From Pseudoflavonifractor phocaeensis (GTDB taxonomy: Bacteria > Bacillota > Clostridia > Oscillospirales > Oscillospiraceae): a DNA stretch of 64,000 nt. The stretch covers positions 96,781 to 160,780 of the forward strand of contig NZ_JADYUM010000006.1 of NCBI RefSeq assembly GCF_021531815.1, written 5' to 3'. A program made the position numbers and the translations under genes. A model generated the notes under the pieces. It ran no database searches. It had not been told where the DNA came from and saw nothing but the letters and a program-made list of their open reading frames with translations. Shown piece after piece: positions 16,712-26,048 of this stretch (position 1 is the stretch's first letter; each line of letters starts with the position of its first letter).

Positions 16712-17557
16712 ATGCAGCTATGTATGAATGAACTGACCATCATGCAAAACGGGGACCTGTTTTCCCACATCGCATCCTGCGCGGAACACGGCTATTCCCA
16801 CATGGAGATCCGCAAAGCGAGCCTGATCCGCACCTTGCGCGCCGGCCACAGCCTGGAGGAGATCGACCGGGCTCTGAAAGACCACGGCGTCACACCCGCC
16901 TGCGTCAACGCCATCGAAAGCATCTCCTTCAACAACCGCCGCGGCATGCGCATGCTGAAGGAATTGAGTGATTACCTGTTTTATTGCTGCCGCAGCATTG
17001 GGTGCAGCTGCGTGGAGGTCATCGCCTCGTTCCGCGCTCCTACGGACGATCCGGAGGAGATCAAACAGGAGACCGTCCAATCCCTTTTGCAGCTGTCCGA
17101 TGTCGCGGACCATTACGGCGTCAACCTGGCGCTGGAATATATGGGGCTTCCCGACAGCTCTGTCAAGACCTTCCGGCAGAGCCTGGAGATCGTCGACGCG
17201 GTGGGCCGGCACAACGTGGGCATCCTTTTAGACACCTGGCACCACTATGCCTTCGGTTCCCAGCCGGAGGACATCCTTCTCGCCCGGGACGGTCAGGTTT
17301 TTATGGTCCACGTCAGCGACTGCCCCGCCCGTGAGCCGGGCCAAGCCATCCGCTCTGAAAGCTATCTGCCCGGAGACGGCGTGGTCCCCATCGCAGACAT
17401 GCTGAGAAACCTGAAGCAGATCGGCTACGACAGCGCGGTTTCCGTCGAAATATTCGACCCCGCCATTCAGGCCATCCCCACGGATGCGTGCCTCACCGCG
17501 GCGCGGGAAAAGACCTTGGCCGTGATGAAGACCGCCGGCGCTCTGACCGAGCATTGA
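16712..17557 (+). CDS. Sugar phosphate isomerase/epimerase (xylose-isomerase-like TIM barrel)
   Basis: 281 residues of the AP-endonuclease-2/xylose-isomerase-like fold. Metal-binding stations are visible: LALEYMGLP, GILLDTWHHYAFG, MVHVSDCP and VSVEIFDP near the C-terminus. Family members epimerise or isomerise inositol and sugar derivatives (IolE, IolI, tagatose epimerase relatives) or act on hydroxypyruvate/ketose intermediates. AAGGAGAACGAACT precedes the ATG. It forms a two-gene operon with the VOC gene and ends at a strong hairpin. Substrate unknown. Confidence 0.88.
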   Translation: MQLCMNELTIMQNGDLFSHIASCAEHGYSHMEIRKASLIRTLRAGHSLEEIDRALKDHGVTPACVNAIESISFNNRRGMRMLKELSDYLFYCCRSIGCSCVEVIASFRAPTDDPEEIKQETVQSLLQLSDVADHYGVNLALEYMGLPDSSVKTFRQSLEIVDAVGRHNVGILLDTWHHYAFGSQPEDILLARDGQVFMVHVSDCPAREPGQAIRSESYLPGDGVVPIADMLRNLKQIGYDSAVSVEIFDPAIQAIPTDACLTAAREKTLAVMKTAGALTEH

Positions 17558-17561
17558 CAAA

Positions 17562-17597
17562 AAGCGCCGCACCTTATGAAAAGGTGCGGCGCTTGTC
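17562..17597. terminator. Shared terminator between converging genes
   Basis: A perfect 14-bp stem (17562-17575 with 17581-17594, arms AAGCGCCGCACCTT/AAGGTGCGGCGCTT) with a 5-nt loop. T-runs are short on both sides; it separates the isomerase gene from the converging dehydrogenase. Confidence 0.7.
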
Positions 17598-17697
17598 TGT
17601 CCAAAGGCCCGGACGGAACCTGTTCAGACGCTGTACCCAGGCTCCAGGCGGGCAGGATCTTTCCGGTTTTCCCCCGCCGGCAGGTCTGTCTGCCCGC

Positions 17698-18681
17698 TTA
17701 GTCCCGGTCCCAATCCTCCCTCTGTGTCCCCAGAGGCTCCTCCAGAAACGCTTTTGCGAGGCGGATGCTTTTCAGCAGCTGCCGGTCCCGCAGGTCAAGG
17801 GTCTGCAGCGGCTCCAAAGCGGAATAGTCATAAAAGCCCTTTCCGCTCTTCGCGCCCAACTGGCCGTCCTCCACCAGGCGGTAGATCGCACTGTCCCCGC
17901 CGGGGGCGGGCGCGGGGCTGTAGCTGGCGTTTTTCAGGCCGTTGACCACCGTGTCCAGCCCCGTAAAATCCATCCGCTGTACCACGCCCAGCAGCATGCC
18001 CCGGGGCATGAGGCTGGATTTGGCAACCAAGTCAATGGTCTCCGGGGAACAATATCCGCCATCCAGCAGATACAGCACCTCTCTGGTCATGGCGCTTTGC
18101 AGGCGGTTCAAGATGAAGCCCGGCACATATTTTTCAATTCGGACCGGCGTTTTATCACACTGTTGGTGGAGCTCCATCACCTGTTGGACCACCGTTTCCT
18201 TCGTCTCCGGACCCTTCACGATCTCCACCAGGGGGATGATATGGGGCGGCGCGACCCAGTGGGAGATGATACTGTAGGGCTGTCTGCGGTCTGGCATAAG
18301 GGCGAAGATGTCCATGTAAGATGTATTGCTGGCGATGATGACGTCCTCCGGCAGCATCCGGTCCAGATCCTCATACAGCGTCTTTTTGGCGTCCTTTCGC
18401 TCCGAGATGGTTTCCACCACATACCACGCGCCGGAAACCGCTTCCTCCAGAGACCGGGTACAGCGGATCCGGGAGAAGGCAGCTTCGATCTCACCGGATG
18501 CGATAAGTCCCTCTTCGGCAAAGAGCTGCAACGCGTTCCCAATGACCCGGAGCGCCCGCTGCAAGGTCTCCTCCGTACGGGAGTACAGGCAGACGGGAAA
18601 CCCGTATGCCCCATAGGTTGCGGCCATACCGGCTCCCATGGTCCCGGCACCTAACACCGCAATTTTCTGATCCTTCTTCAT
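17698..18681 (-). CDS. 3-hydroxyacyl-CoA dehydrogenase family NAD(P) oxidoreductase (L-gulonate 3-dehydrogenase-like)
   Basis: 327 residues from ATG 18681, preceded by GGAGGGAATT. N-terminal Rossmann motif VLGAGTMGAGMA; catalytic Ser/Asn in IASNTSYMD and His in ISHWVAPPHIIPLVEIV; C-terminal dimerisation domain with GFILNRLQSAMTREVLYLL. The His is followed by APPHIIPL and not the NPP of fatty-acid enzymes, a difference also seen in relatives that oxidise hydroxy acids such as L-gulonate or carnitine. Given sugar enzymes on both sides, a hydroxy-acid substrate is preferred. Single gene, divergent from the nitrilase operon. Confidence 0.85.
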   Translation of the reverse strand: MKKDQKIAVLGAGTMGAGMAATYGAYGFPVCLYSRTEETLQRALRVIGNALQLFAEEGLIASGEIEAAFSRIRCTRSLEEAVSGAWYVVETISERKDAKKTLYEDLDRMLPEDVIIASNTSYMDIFALMPDRRQPYSIISHWVAPPHIIPLVEIVKGPETKETVVQQVMELHQQCDKTPVRIEKYVPGFILNRLQSAMTREVLYLLDGGYCSPETIDLVAKSSLMPRGMLLGVVQRMDFTGLDTVVNGLKNASYSPAPAPGGDSAIYRLVEDGQLGAKSGKGFYDYSALEPLQTLDLRDRQLLKSIRLAKAFLEEPLGTQREDWDRD

Positions 18682-19048
18682 AATTCCCTCCATTGAACAG
18701 ATGGTTTGTCCATGCCTGCCGTTTCTGGGGTCGACCCTCCAAGAACCGTTCTCCTCTTCCTGTCTTGTCTTGGTATAAGCATACTTGAAATACTGCTATA
18801 AATCAAGGATTTGCCCCTCCGGTTTCTGCGGATTCTGCCTGTCCCAGCCGGTCCACCGCACACATGGCCCGCGTCCCGCAGCTGTCACCGCAAAATTCCC
18901 ATCCGTCTCCACAGGAGCTTCCCAGAAGGCCTCCTCCCGGAAGGCCCGTTCCCGCTCCGCCCCGTCCAGGCGCTCATTCCAATTCCCGGTTGCGGATTTC
19001 TCCCAATGTGCTATACTGAAATAGACAAAAATCAAGGTGGTGGAATGG
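18682..19048. promoter_or_regulatory. Divergent promoter region (dehydrogenase / nitrilase operon)
   Basis: This 367-bp gap has no gene. Minus-strand promoter: -35 TTGATT (18801-18806), 17-bp spacer, -10 TATGCT (18778-18783). Plus-strand promoter: -35 TTGCGG (18990-18995), 16-bp spacer, -10 TATACT (19012-19017). The roughly 180 GC-rich bases between them show no clear motif. Confidence 0.6.
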
Positions 19049-19861
19049 ATGCGCCTTGCCATGATCCAGATGAACGTGGTGCACAACAAAGAGCAGAATT
19101 TGACCCACGCCCGGGAGCTGCTGACCCAGGCGGCCCGGAAGGGCACCGACCTGGCCGTGCTGCCGGAGATGTTCTGCTGCCCCTACTCCAACCGTTTTTT
19201 CCGCGCCTACGGCGAGGAGGAGGGCGGCCCCGCCTGGTCCCTTCTGTCCCGGATGGCCCGGGAGCTTCGCATCTATCTGGTGGGCGGCTCCATGCCCGAG
19301 CTCTCCGGCGGAAAGGTCTACAATACTTCCTATGTCTTCGACCGGGAGGGTCGGCAGATCGCCAAGCACCGAAAGGCCCACTTGTTCGATATTGACGTGG
19401 AGGGAGGCCAGCGGTTCCGGGAGTCGGAGACCCTCACCCCGGGGGATCAGGTCACGGTCTTTGAGACGGAATTTGGCAGGATGGGGCTGTGCATCTGCTT
19501 TGATTTCCGCTTTCAGGAGCTGGCCAAAGCCATGGCTGACCAGGGCGCCCAGCTGATCCTGGTCCCCGCGGCCTTCAACATGACCACCGGCCCCGCCCAC
19601 TGGGAGCTGCTCTTCCGCCAGCGTGCGGTGGACAACCAGATCTTCACTCTGGGGACTGCTCCCGCCCGAAACGAGACGGAAGAATACGTCTCCTACGGAA
19701 ATTCCATTTTGGTGGACCCCTGGGGCACAGTCCTGGCCCGGGCTGGAGCCGGGGAGGAGATTCTGCTGTCTGAGGTCGACTTTGCCCGCGTTCCGTCCAT
19801 CCGCCGGCAGCTTCCCATCCGATCTGCCCGGCGCCCCGGCTTATACCGCCCCGTTCTCTGA
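19049..19861 (+). CDS. Carbon-nitrogen hydrolase (nitrilase superfamily, omega-amidase-like)
   Basis: 270 residues from ATG 19049 with AAGGTGG 8 nt upstream. The nitrilase-superfamily triad is present: Glu40 in LPEMF, Lys109 in KHRKAHLFDI and Cys150 in CICFDFRF. The KAHLFD and FDFRF contexts resemble Nit2/omega-amidases and N-carbamoyl amide hydrolases, which remove ammonia from omega-amides of 2-oxo acids. It heads an operon with the lyxose-isomerase-like gene. The amide substrate is not known; a link to an aminated or amidated sugar acid would be inference. Confidence 0.87.
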   Translation: MRLAMIQMNVVHNKEQNLTHARELLTQAARKGTDLAVLPEMFCCPYSNRFFRAYGEEEGGPAWSLLSRMARELRIYLVGGSMPELSGGKVYNTSYVFDREGRQIAKHRKAHLFDIDVEGGQRFRESETLTPGDQVTVFETEFGRMGLCICFDFRFQELAKAMADQGAQLILVPAAFNMTTGPAHWELLFRQRAVDNQIFTLGTAPARNETEEYVSYGNSILVDPWGTVLARAGAGEEILLSEVDFARVPSIRRQLPIRSARRPGLYRPVL

Positions 19862-19900
19862 GTTTTCGTCCAAACGCAGCACAAAAGGAGCTGATTGCAG

Positions 19901-20587
19901 ATGAAACGTTCTCAAATCAACAGCGCCATCCGCCGCATGGAACACCTGGCCAAACAAAACGGCTTTGTTCTTCCCCCCTTCTGCCGCTGGACACCGGCGG
20001 ATTGGACCGGAAAGGGCCATGAATATGACGAGATCCGGGACAATATGCTGGGCTGGGACGTGACCGACTACGGACTGGGTGAATTTGAAAAGACCGGCTT
20101 CACCCTCATCACCCTGCGCAACGGAAATGTGAAGCAGCCGGACCGCTACCCCAAGCCCTACGCCGAAAAACTGCTGATGCTGGAGGAGGGACAGTACTCC
20201 CCCATGCACTTCCACTGGCACAAGATGGAGGATATTATCAACCGGGGAGGCGGCTCCATCCTGATTCGGGTATACAACGCCGCCCCGGACGAGACCTTTG
20301 CGGACACCAACGTCCGGGTCTGTAAGGATGGCTGCTCCTACTGGGTGGAGGCAGGCAGTCAGGTCCGCCTGGATCCCGGCGAGAGCATCACCATCTACCC
20401 CTACCTGTACCACGACTTTGAAGTGGTTCCGGGCACAGGTCCGGTCCTGCTGGGGGAGGTCTCCATGTGCAACGATGATCAGAACGACAACCGGTTCTAT
20501 CAGCCCATGGGCCGCTTCCCGGAGATCGACGAGGATGAACCCCCTTACCGCCTTCTGTGCACCGAATATCCCCCCGCAGGAGAATAG
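19901..20587 (+). CDS. D-lyxose isomerase-like cupin
   Basis: 228 residues from ATG 19901 (AAAAGGAG 10 nt upstream). Metal ligands are seen in MHFHWHKMEDIINRGGG, the pattern of the YdaE/D-lyxose ketol-isomerase family, with a further His in the HDFEVV strand. Such Mn-dependent enzymes interconvert D-lyxose and D-xylulose or D-mannose and D-fructose. An RMEHLAKQNGF-type N-terminal helix is also typical. It is the last gene of the operon, followed by a strong terminator. Confidence 0.85.
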   Translation: MKRSQINSAIRRMEHLAKQNGFVLPPFCRWTPADWTGKGHEYDEIRDNMLGWDVTDYGLGEFEKTGFTLITLRNGNVKQPDRYPKPYAEKLLMLEEGQYSPMHFHWHKMEDIINRGGGSILIRVYNAAPDETFADTNVRVCKDGCSYWVEAGSQVRLDPGESITIYPYLYHDFEVVPGTGPVLLGEVSMCNDDQNDNRFYQPMGRFPEIDEDEPPYRLLCTEYPPAGE

Positions 20588-20610
20588 GCGGCTCCGTTTC
20601 CCGGCATAGA

Positions 20611-20646
20611 AAAAGGCCCGTCTGGAATTCCAGACGGGCCTTTTTT
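20611..20646. terminator. Bidirectional terminator
   Basis: Stem GGCCCGTCTGG (20615-20625) with CCAGACGGGCC (20630-20640), AATT loop, AAAA before and TTTTTT after. It ends both the isomerase operon and the converging YhcH gene. Confidence 0.92.
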
Positions 20647-20669
20647 ACCAAATGATCCCGGTCAGTTGG

Positions 20670-21119
20670 TCATACCTTGACCTTGAACACGGCCTTTTTG
20701 ACCAGGCAGGGGCCGCTGCGCTGCACCTTCACCATGTGGACATCCTCGGGATACACGATCAGGATGTCTCCGGGACGCATGGTGACCCAGGCGTCCACCG
20801 GTCCCTCGTAGGGGATGAAATCTCCCGCCTCGTCGTAGTCCCCGGCGGTGAGGGCGGCCGCGTCGGTGACGCCGATACGCTCCTCGCCCTCCAGCACCAC
20901 ATGGATGTCGGCGTAATACTTGTGGCCCTCCCAGGCCGCCTGCTCCTCCGGCATGGTGGTGTAATCAAAGCGGTTGATGAACACGTTGTCGCCGTCCACC
21001 TCGTTGCGGCCCATTTCCAGCTTGGTCAGGTCGGCGGAAGCCAGAAACCGGAGCGCCGTATCCAAGTTGGGAGAGAGGTGCTCATACCGGGACATTTGAT
21101 GGAAATTTGTATAGATCAC
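20670..21119 (-). CDS. YhcH/YjgK/YiaL family protein (EbgC-like)
   Basis: 149 residues with the family's conserved cupin-like core: GRNEVDGDNVFINRFDY, ADIHVVLEGEERIG and PEDVHMVKV with metal-ligand His and Glu. Relatives include EbgC and YiaL/NanQ; NanQ is a sialic-acid anomerase and others are thought to mutarotate sugars or sugar acids. It is downstream of a Gfo/Idh dehydrogenase and an importer on the same strand, consistent with conditioning an imported sugar. Confidence 0.88.
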   Translation of the reverse strand: MIYTNFHQMSRYEHLSPNLDTALRFLASADLTKLEMGRNEVDGDNVFINRFDYTTMPEEQAAWEGHKYYADIHVVLEGEERIGVTDAAALTAGDYDEAGDFIPYEGPVDAWVTMRPGDILIVYPEDVHMVKVQRSGPCLVKKAVFKVKV

Positions 21120-21165
21120 GATCTCGCCTTCTTTGCCTTATTTTATCCGTTTATTCCAGTCAGAA

Positions 21166-22275
21166 TTACTGTATTTTTTGCCGGAAGCAGTTGTCAAATT
21201 CGGCCTCGTCCGGCGGGAGGGCACAGGCCTTCTGCGTCCAGTGGGAGAGATAAGTCCCCTGAATGATCTCCAGCGACCGGACTCCCTGGTCAAACGGGCA
21301 GGCCAGCGTCTGCGCCCCCGCTACCGCGCCCGCGAAGTTTTCCAGCATCGCCGCCTGCTGGATCTTATTGTCGCTGTCATCAAAGGTCAGGGTCTCCTGG
21401 GTGAACGGTACCTTTTCAAAGGGATTGGGACACTGGCGCGCGAACTCCCGCTCATCCTGTGCCAGACGCAGCACCTGGACCTCCCGGTCTTCCACCACAG
21501 TGATCCGCCCCCGGGTGCCACAAATCTCCAGCCGGTTGCTCCCGGGGCACTCGTGAGCCGAGGCAATGAAGTGGCCATGGGCGCCGTTGGCGTATTCCAG
21601 AAAGAGCTCGGCCTCGTTCTCGACCTGAATATCCCGGTCCACCGTGGCGCAGCGCGCCATCACTTTGACAGGCATTCCGCAGATCCACTGCATCAGATCC
21701 AATTGATGGGAAGCCTGTGTCATCAGAAGGCCGCCGCCCTCGCTGGCCCAAGTGCCGCGCCAGGGGCTGGAGCCATAGTAGGCGCATGTGCGGTAGAGAT
21801 TGGTGATGAGCCAGGTCGCCCGAACCAGTTCTCCCACGGCACCCTGCTCCATCAGTTCCTTGACCTTCCGATAGGCTCCGGACATGCGGCGGTTATACAT
21901 GACGCCGCAAACCAGGTCCGGATGCTGCTTCAAAAGATCTTCCACCTGATGAACTTCGGGCATATGGATGCCGACCGGCTTTTCCACCAACACATGGAGT
22001 CCCTGCTCCAGGGCAGCCTTCGCCATGGCAGGATGCTGTCCGTGGGGCGTACAGATCATCACCGCGTCAATCTCACCTGAGGCCAGCATCTCCTGATAAT
22101 CGGTAAATTGCTTCGCCCCGGCCAGCGACGGATACGCGCACACCGCCCGGTTCATGCCGGCCGGTGTGCGTCCGCTCATGGCGGTCACTTTCACAGACGG
22201 GACCCGTCCATCACAAATCAGTCCCAGATAATCCATGGCAATGGTGCCAATACCGGCAAAGCCTAGTCGCAGCAT
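21166..22275 (-). CDS. Gfo/Idh/MocA-family NAD(P) oxidoreductase
   Basis: 369 residues. N-terminal Rossmann segment GFAGIGTIAMDYLGL, the conserved EKPVGIHM motif containing the catalytic Lys, and the C-terminal alpha/beta domain with SEGGGLLMTQASHQLDLMQW, where the His participates in catalysis. These enzymes oxidise or reduce sugar hydroxyls. The start overlaps the stop of the upstream FAD oxidoreductase by 13 nt, indicating coupled translation. Substrate unknown. Confidence 0.9.
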   Translation of the reverse strand: MLRLGFAGIGTIAMDYLGLICDGRVPSVKVTAMSGRTPAGMNRAVCAYPSLAGAKQFTDYQEMLASGEIDAVMICTPHGQHPAMAKAALEQGLHVLVEKPVGIHMPEVHQVEDLLKQHPDLVCGVMYNRRMSGAYRKVKELMEQGAVGELVRATWLITNLYRTCAYYGSSPWRGTWASEGGGLLMTQASHQLDLMQWICGMPVKVMARCATVDRDIQVENEAELFLEYANGAHGHFIASAHECPGSNRLEICGTRGRITVVEDREVQVLRLAQDEREFARQCPNPFEKVPFTQETLTFDDSDNKIQQAAMLENFAGAVAGAQTLACPFDQGVRSLEIIQGTYLSHWTQKACALPPDEAEFDNCFRQKIQ

Positions 22276-23909
22276 AGATGGTTCCTCTTTTCTTCACAGA
22301 ATGGCGCCGCAAAATGGACGCTCAGATTCTCGTGATCTCCGCAAATTTGAATTTGCCGCTCTTGCGCAGGGTCCATTTCCGGGAAATCTTCACGATAATG
22401 CGATCCACGGCTCTCTCTGCGCAGCAAAGCCGCCTGCAGCACGCAGCGGGCAGTGACCAGTCGGCACTCCAGCCGCCGTGCCTTGGCTACTTCCAGAGGC
22501 TGAAGGGACGGCTGGCCATGCAGTTTTCCTTCCAGTTCTTCCACGGTTCCCAAGGCTCTTCGAAGTCCAGACTCGCAGCGCAGTACCATGGCGTCCCGGA
22601 ACATCGCTTCCTGGAGCGTCCGGGTCATGGCCGCTTCATCCGGACAGGTCCAGCCCTGGAATTCACATTCCGCCGGAGCATTCGGAGCGTCCTGACACGC
22701 CGCCGCGGCCGCACGCCCCGCCTTTCCGCCAAAGGTCAGTCCATTGGCGGTGGACAGTCCGCCGATCCGGTCTGCCCCGTGCATGCCGCCGGTCACTTCG
22801 CCGCAGGCAAACAGTCCCGGGACTCCGGTGGAGGTATCCGGCGCGATCTTCACGCCTCCGTTCGCCGCGTGGGCAAAGATCCCGACGTGGATTGGGTCGT
22901 CGGCTGTCAGCCCCTTGGCTTGGGCCAACCAATCAAAATATGTGGTGATAAACTCCGGTGGATTCTCCCGCATCTCCTGAGAATATGTGACCTCCACGCC
23001 CCGCTGGTCCTCTTGGAACGCCCGGAACAGCGCAATGTCCACCTGCTTAGAATCCAACCGTGAGGTGAAGGGGCCGTGGGTGGACCTGAGGTCTAACAGG
23101 CGCTGTGTTTCCCCGTCCTCCGGCAGCAGCGGCCTACCGTCCGCCCGGCGCAGGTTTGTAAAGCGGAAGGTTTTTTCATTAAAAATAGTCTTGGGCGCAG
23201 GGTTCAGGTAGCCCGGCATCATCTGCATGAATTCCATGTTTACCAGCGTGCAGCCTGCCTCCAGCGCCATGGCCTGTCCTATTCCAGACACGTCCTCCGT
23301 GCACAGGTGATACCGGAAAATACTGCCGTATCCGCCGGTGGCCAGTACCAACGCCCGGCAGCCAAAATAGCAAAGCCCGCCCCGGTACAGCATCACAGCG
23401 CCGCACACCCGGTTTTTGGCACGGACCAATTGGAGCGCCTCACAGTGTTCCAATATTTGAACGCCCAGGGCTTCCAAACGGCCTCCGAATACCTGCCGGG
23501 CACTGTCAAACTCGATCCCGTTCCAATCCCGGGTCTTGTGGTCGAAGCAGGGAATAAATTCCCGCTGATCCTTTTGGGCCGCCCGCCGCAGTTTCACGCC
23601 CATCCCCCGCACCTTTTCGATGGCAGGATGGATCCCCGCAGCAAACGTCTCCACCAGGGGCCGGCTGGCCATCCCGCAGCCCACCTTCTGAATGGTGCGG
23701 GCCAGGTCCGGCAAGTCCGTCTCATCTTCGGGCCCGATCAATCCCAGGCCCCAAGTGCCGGGGTAAAAGCTGGAACCGGAAAACAGTCCTCCGCCAGCCG
23801 CCAAAGCAACGGAACAGCCGGCCTCCGCCGCCTCCAGGGCGGCGGTAATGCCGGCAATTCCGCTGCCCACCACCAGCACATCAAAGCTATGTGTTAATGG
23901 AAGGGTCAT
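22263..23909 (-). CDS. FAD-dependent oxidoreductase of the fumarate reductase / succinate dehydrogenase flavoprotein family
   Basis: 548 residues. It has an N-terminal FAD fold (VLVVGSGIAGITAALEAAEAG), a GGLFSGSSFYPGTWGLGLIG segment, ALVLATGGYGSIFRYH, and the C-terminal GVPGLFACGEVTGGMHGADRIGG flavin loop, as in SdhA/FrdA/NadB relatives. A cytoplasmic form is suggested because no Tat or Sec signal is present. The HxGIFAHAANGG stretch resembles the substrate-binding His region. It lies between the importer and the Gfo/Idh gene in one operon, so it may oxidise the imported compound or an intermediate. NadB itself is less likely given this context. Confidence 0.85.
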   Translation of the reverse strand: MTLPLTHSFDVLVVGSGIAGITAALEAAEAGCSVALAAGGGLFSGSSFYPGTWGLGLIGPEDETDLPDLARTIQKVGCGMASRPLVETFAAGIHPAIEKVRGMGVKLRRAAQKDQREFIPCFDHKTRDWNGIEFDSARQVFGGRLEALGVQILEHCEALQLVRAKNRVCGAVMLYRGGLCYFGCRALVLATGGYGSIFRYHLCTEDVSGIGQAMALEAGCTLVNMEFMQMMPGYLNPAPKTIFNEKTFRFTNLRRADGRPLLPEDGETQRLLDLRSTHGPFTSRLDSKQVDIALFRAFQEDQRGVEVTYSQEMRENPPEFITTYFDWLAQAKGLTADDPIHVGIFAHAANGGVKIAPDTSTGVPGLFACGEVTGGMHGADRIGGLSTANGLTFGGKAGRAAAAACQDAPNAPAECEFQGWTCPDEAAMTRTLQEAMFRDAMVLRCESGLRRALGTVEELEGKLHGQPSLQPLEVAKARRLECRLVTARCVLQAALLRRESRGSHYREDFPEMDPAQERQIQICGDHENLSVHFAAPFCEEKRNHLCCD

Positions 23910-23924
23910 ACCATTCCTCCTGAA

Positions 23925-24968
23925 TCAGACGGTCTGCTCCGCCGCCTGCTCGGGCTGTGTTTTTTCCTGTGCCTGGGCATAGAGATGGCAGGCCACCATG
24001 TGGCCGTTTTCGGTGTTCTGGACCGCCAGCTCCGGGTCCACCTGCTTGCAGATCTCCATGCAATGGGGACACCGGTTGTGGAACGCGCAGCCGGAAGGCT
24101 TGTGGATGGGGCTGGGCACCTCGCCCTCCAACACCTGGCGCTTCTTGGTGTTGTGGATGTCGGGCACGGGGATGGCGGACAACAGGGCGCGGGTATAGGG
24201 GTGCAGAGGCTCGTCATACAGGGCCCGGGAGTCGGCCACCTCCACGATCTTGCCCAGATACATGACCACGATGCGGTCAGACATGTACTGCACCACGCTC
24301 AGGTCGTGGGCGATGAACAGGTAGGTCAGGTTCAGCTCCTTCTGGATGTCCTTCATCAGGTTCAGCACCTGGGCCTGGATGGACACGTCCAGGGCGGAAA
24401 CGGGCTCGTCGCAGATCAGCACCTCGGGCATGACCTCCAGAGCCCGGGCGATACACAGGCGCTGGCGCTGACCGCCGGAGAACTCGTGGGGATACCGCAT
24501 CAGGTAGTCCGGCTGGATGTTGACCATCTTCAGCACTTCCTGCATCCGTGCCTCCCGCTGGGCCTGGTCCTTCATGCCATGGACGATCAGGGGCTCCTCA
24601 AAGGAGGTATAGATCTTCTTCTGGGGGTTCAGGGCGGAGTAGGGGTCCTGGAAGACCATCTGGACCTTCTTGCGGAACTCGAACATCTCGTCCTTATTGA
24701 ACTTGGTGATGTCCCGGAATTCGCCGTCATAGTTGAACAGCACCTGGCCGCCGGTGGCCTTCTCCAGCATCATCAGGGTCTTGCCGAAGGTGGACTTGCC
24801 GCAGCCGGACTCGCCCACGATGCCCAGCGTCTCGCCCTTATAGACCTCCAGGCTGACATTGTCCACAGCCTTGACATGGCCCACCACCTTCTTGAACGCG
24901 CCTTTGGTGATAGGGAACCAGGTACGGAGGTTTTCTACCTTAAAGATGATTTCCTTGTTTTCACTCAT
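23925..24968 (-). CDS. Oligopeptide-type ABC transporter ATPase (OppF/DppF-like)
   Basis: 347 residues from ATG 24968, preceded by GGAGGTGCAG and 1 nt after the stop of the OppD-like gene. Walker A GESGCGKSTFG, signature FSGGQRQR, Walker B VLICDEPVSALD, switch His in LFIAHDL, then the oligopeptide-family C-terminal region HPYTRALLSAIP with four Cys-linked residues (CAFHNRCPHCMEIC) that in this family can hold a Fe-S cluster. Together with the next four genes it forms a full importer. Confidence 0.93.
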   Translation of the reverse strand: MSENKEIIFKVENLRTWFPITKGAFKKVVGHVKAVDNVSLEVYKGETLGIVGESGCGKSTFGKTLMMLEKATGGQVLFNYDGEFRDITKFNKDEMFEFRKKVQMVFQDPYSALNPQKKIYTSFEEPLIVHGMKDQAQREARMQEVLKMVNIQPDYLMRYPHEFSGGQRQRLCIARALEVMPEVLICDEPVSALDVSIQAQVLNLMKDIQKELNLTYLFIAHDLSVVQYMSDRIVVMYLGKIVEVADSRALYDEPLHPYTRALLSAIPVPDIHNTKKRQVLEGEVPSPIHKPSGCAFHNRCPHCMEICKQVDPELAVQNTENGHMVACHLYAQAQEKTQPEQAAEQTV

Positions 24969-24969
24969 T

Positions 24970-26034
24970 TTACTGCACCTCCGCAACTTCGCCTTGGACC
25001 TCGCCGCCCTCGGCCACGGGGTAATCCTGATACTTCAGGCAACGCACCCGGTGTCCGGGAGACAGCTGGAACATGGGGATGTCCTTTTCGCGGCAGGCGT
25101 CGGTACAGAAGGGGCAGCGGTCGGCAAACTCGCAGCCGCCCTTCAGGTCGGCGGGGTTGGGGGTGGCGCCGGGGATGGTCTCCAGCTTCTGTCCGTCAGC
25201 CAGGCCCAGCACAGGCACGCTGCGCAGCAGGGCCTGGGTATAGGGGTGGCTGGTACGGTCGAACACATCCTCCAGAGAGCCGAACTCCACCACACGGCCC
25301 ATGTACATGACGCACACCTCGTCGGCCATCTCAGCCACCAGGCCCATGTTATGGGTGATGAGGATGATGCTCTTGCCGTCCTTGACCTGCATCTCCTTCA
25401 GCAGCTCCATGATCTGGGCCTGGATGGTCACGTCCAGAGCGGTGGTGGGCTCGTCACAGATGATGAGCTCAGGGTTGCAGATCATGGCGATGGCGATGAC
25501 CACGCGCTGCTTCATGCCGCCGGAGAACTGGTGGGGGTAGCAGTCGATGCGCTCCTCGGGGTCGGGGATGCCCAGCTTGCGGAACATCTCCAGCACCTTT
25601 TCCCGGGCCTGGGCCTTGGTCATGCCCTTGTTGTGCTGCAGTAGGCCCTCGGCCACCTGGTCGCCCACCTTATAGACGGGGTTCAGGCTGGACATGGGGT
25701 CCTGGAACACCATGGACATCTCGGGGCCGCGGAGGGCGCGCATCTCGGGGCCGTGGGGCTTTTCGATCTGTTCCAGCCGGTGTTCCGTGACCTTGCCGTC
25801 CCGCAGAGCGTTGTACTGGATCTTATCCGCCTCGATGATGGCGTTACGTCCCAGGAAACGCATGATGGAATTCATGGTCACGCTCTTGCCGCAGCCGGAC
25901 TCGCCTACCACGGCCAGGGCGGAGCCCCGCTTGAGCTGGAACGAGACGTTCTTCACGATCCGGATTTTTTTCCGGTCGGAAATGAAGGTGGTATTCAGAT
26001 TTTCTACGTCCAGAATAATATCCTTACTATCCAT
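24970..26034 (-). CDS. Oligopeptide-type ABC transporter ATPase (OppD/DppD-like)
   Basis: 354 residues. Walker A GESGCGKSVT, signature FSGGMKQR, Walker B LIICDEPTTALD, followed by HPYTQALLRSVP and a C-terminal CEFADRCPFCTDAC motif. It is the second ATPase of the heterodimeric Opp-type nucleotide-binding pair. It lies 14 bp downstream of the OppC-like permease stop and directly upstream of the OppF-like gene. Confidence 0.93.
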   Translation of the reverse strand: MDSKDIILDVENLNTTFISDRKKIRIVKNVSFQLKRGSALAVVGESGCGKSVTMNSIMRFLGRNAIIEADKIQYNALRDGKVTEHRLEQIEKPHGPEMRALRGPEMSMVFQDPMSSLNPVYKVGDQVAEGLLQHNKGMTKAQAREKVLEMFRKLGIPDPEERIDCYPHQFSGGMKQRVVIAIAMICNPELIICDEPTTALDVTIQAQIMELLKEMQVKDGKSIILITHNMGLVAEMADEVCVMYMGRVVEFGSLEDVFDRTSHPYTQALLRSVPVLGLADGQKLETIPGATPNPADLKGGCEFADRCPFCTDACREKDIPMFQLSPGHRVRCLKYQDYPVAEGGEVQGEVAEVQ

Positions 26035-26048
26035 ACTGGCCTACCTCC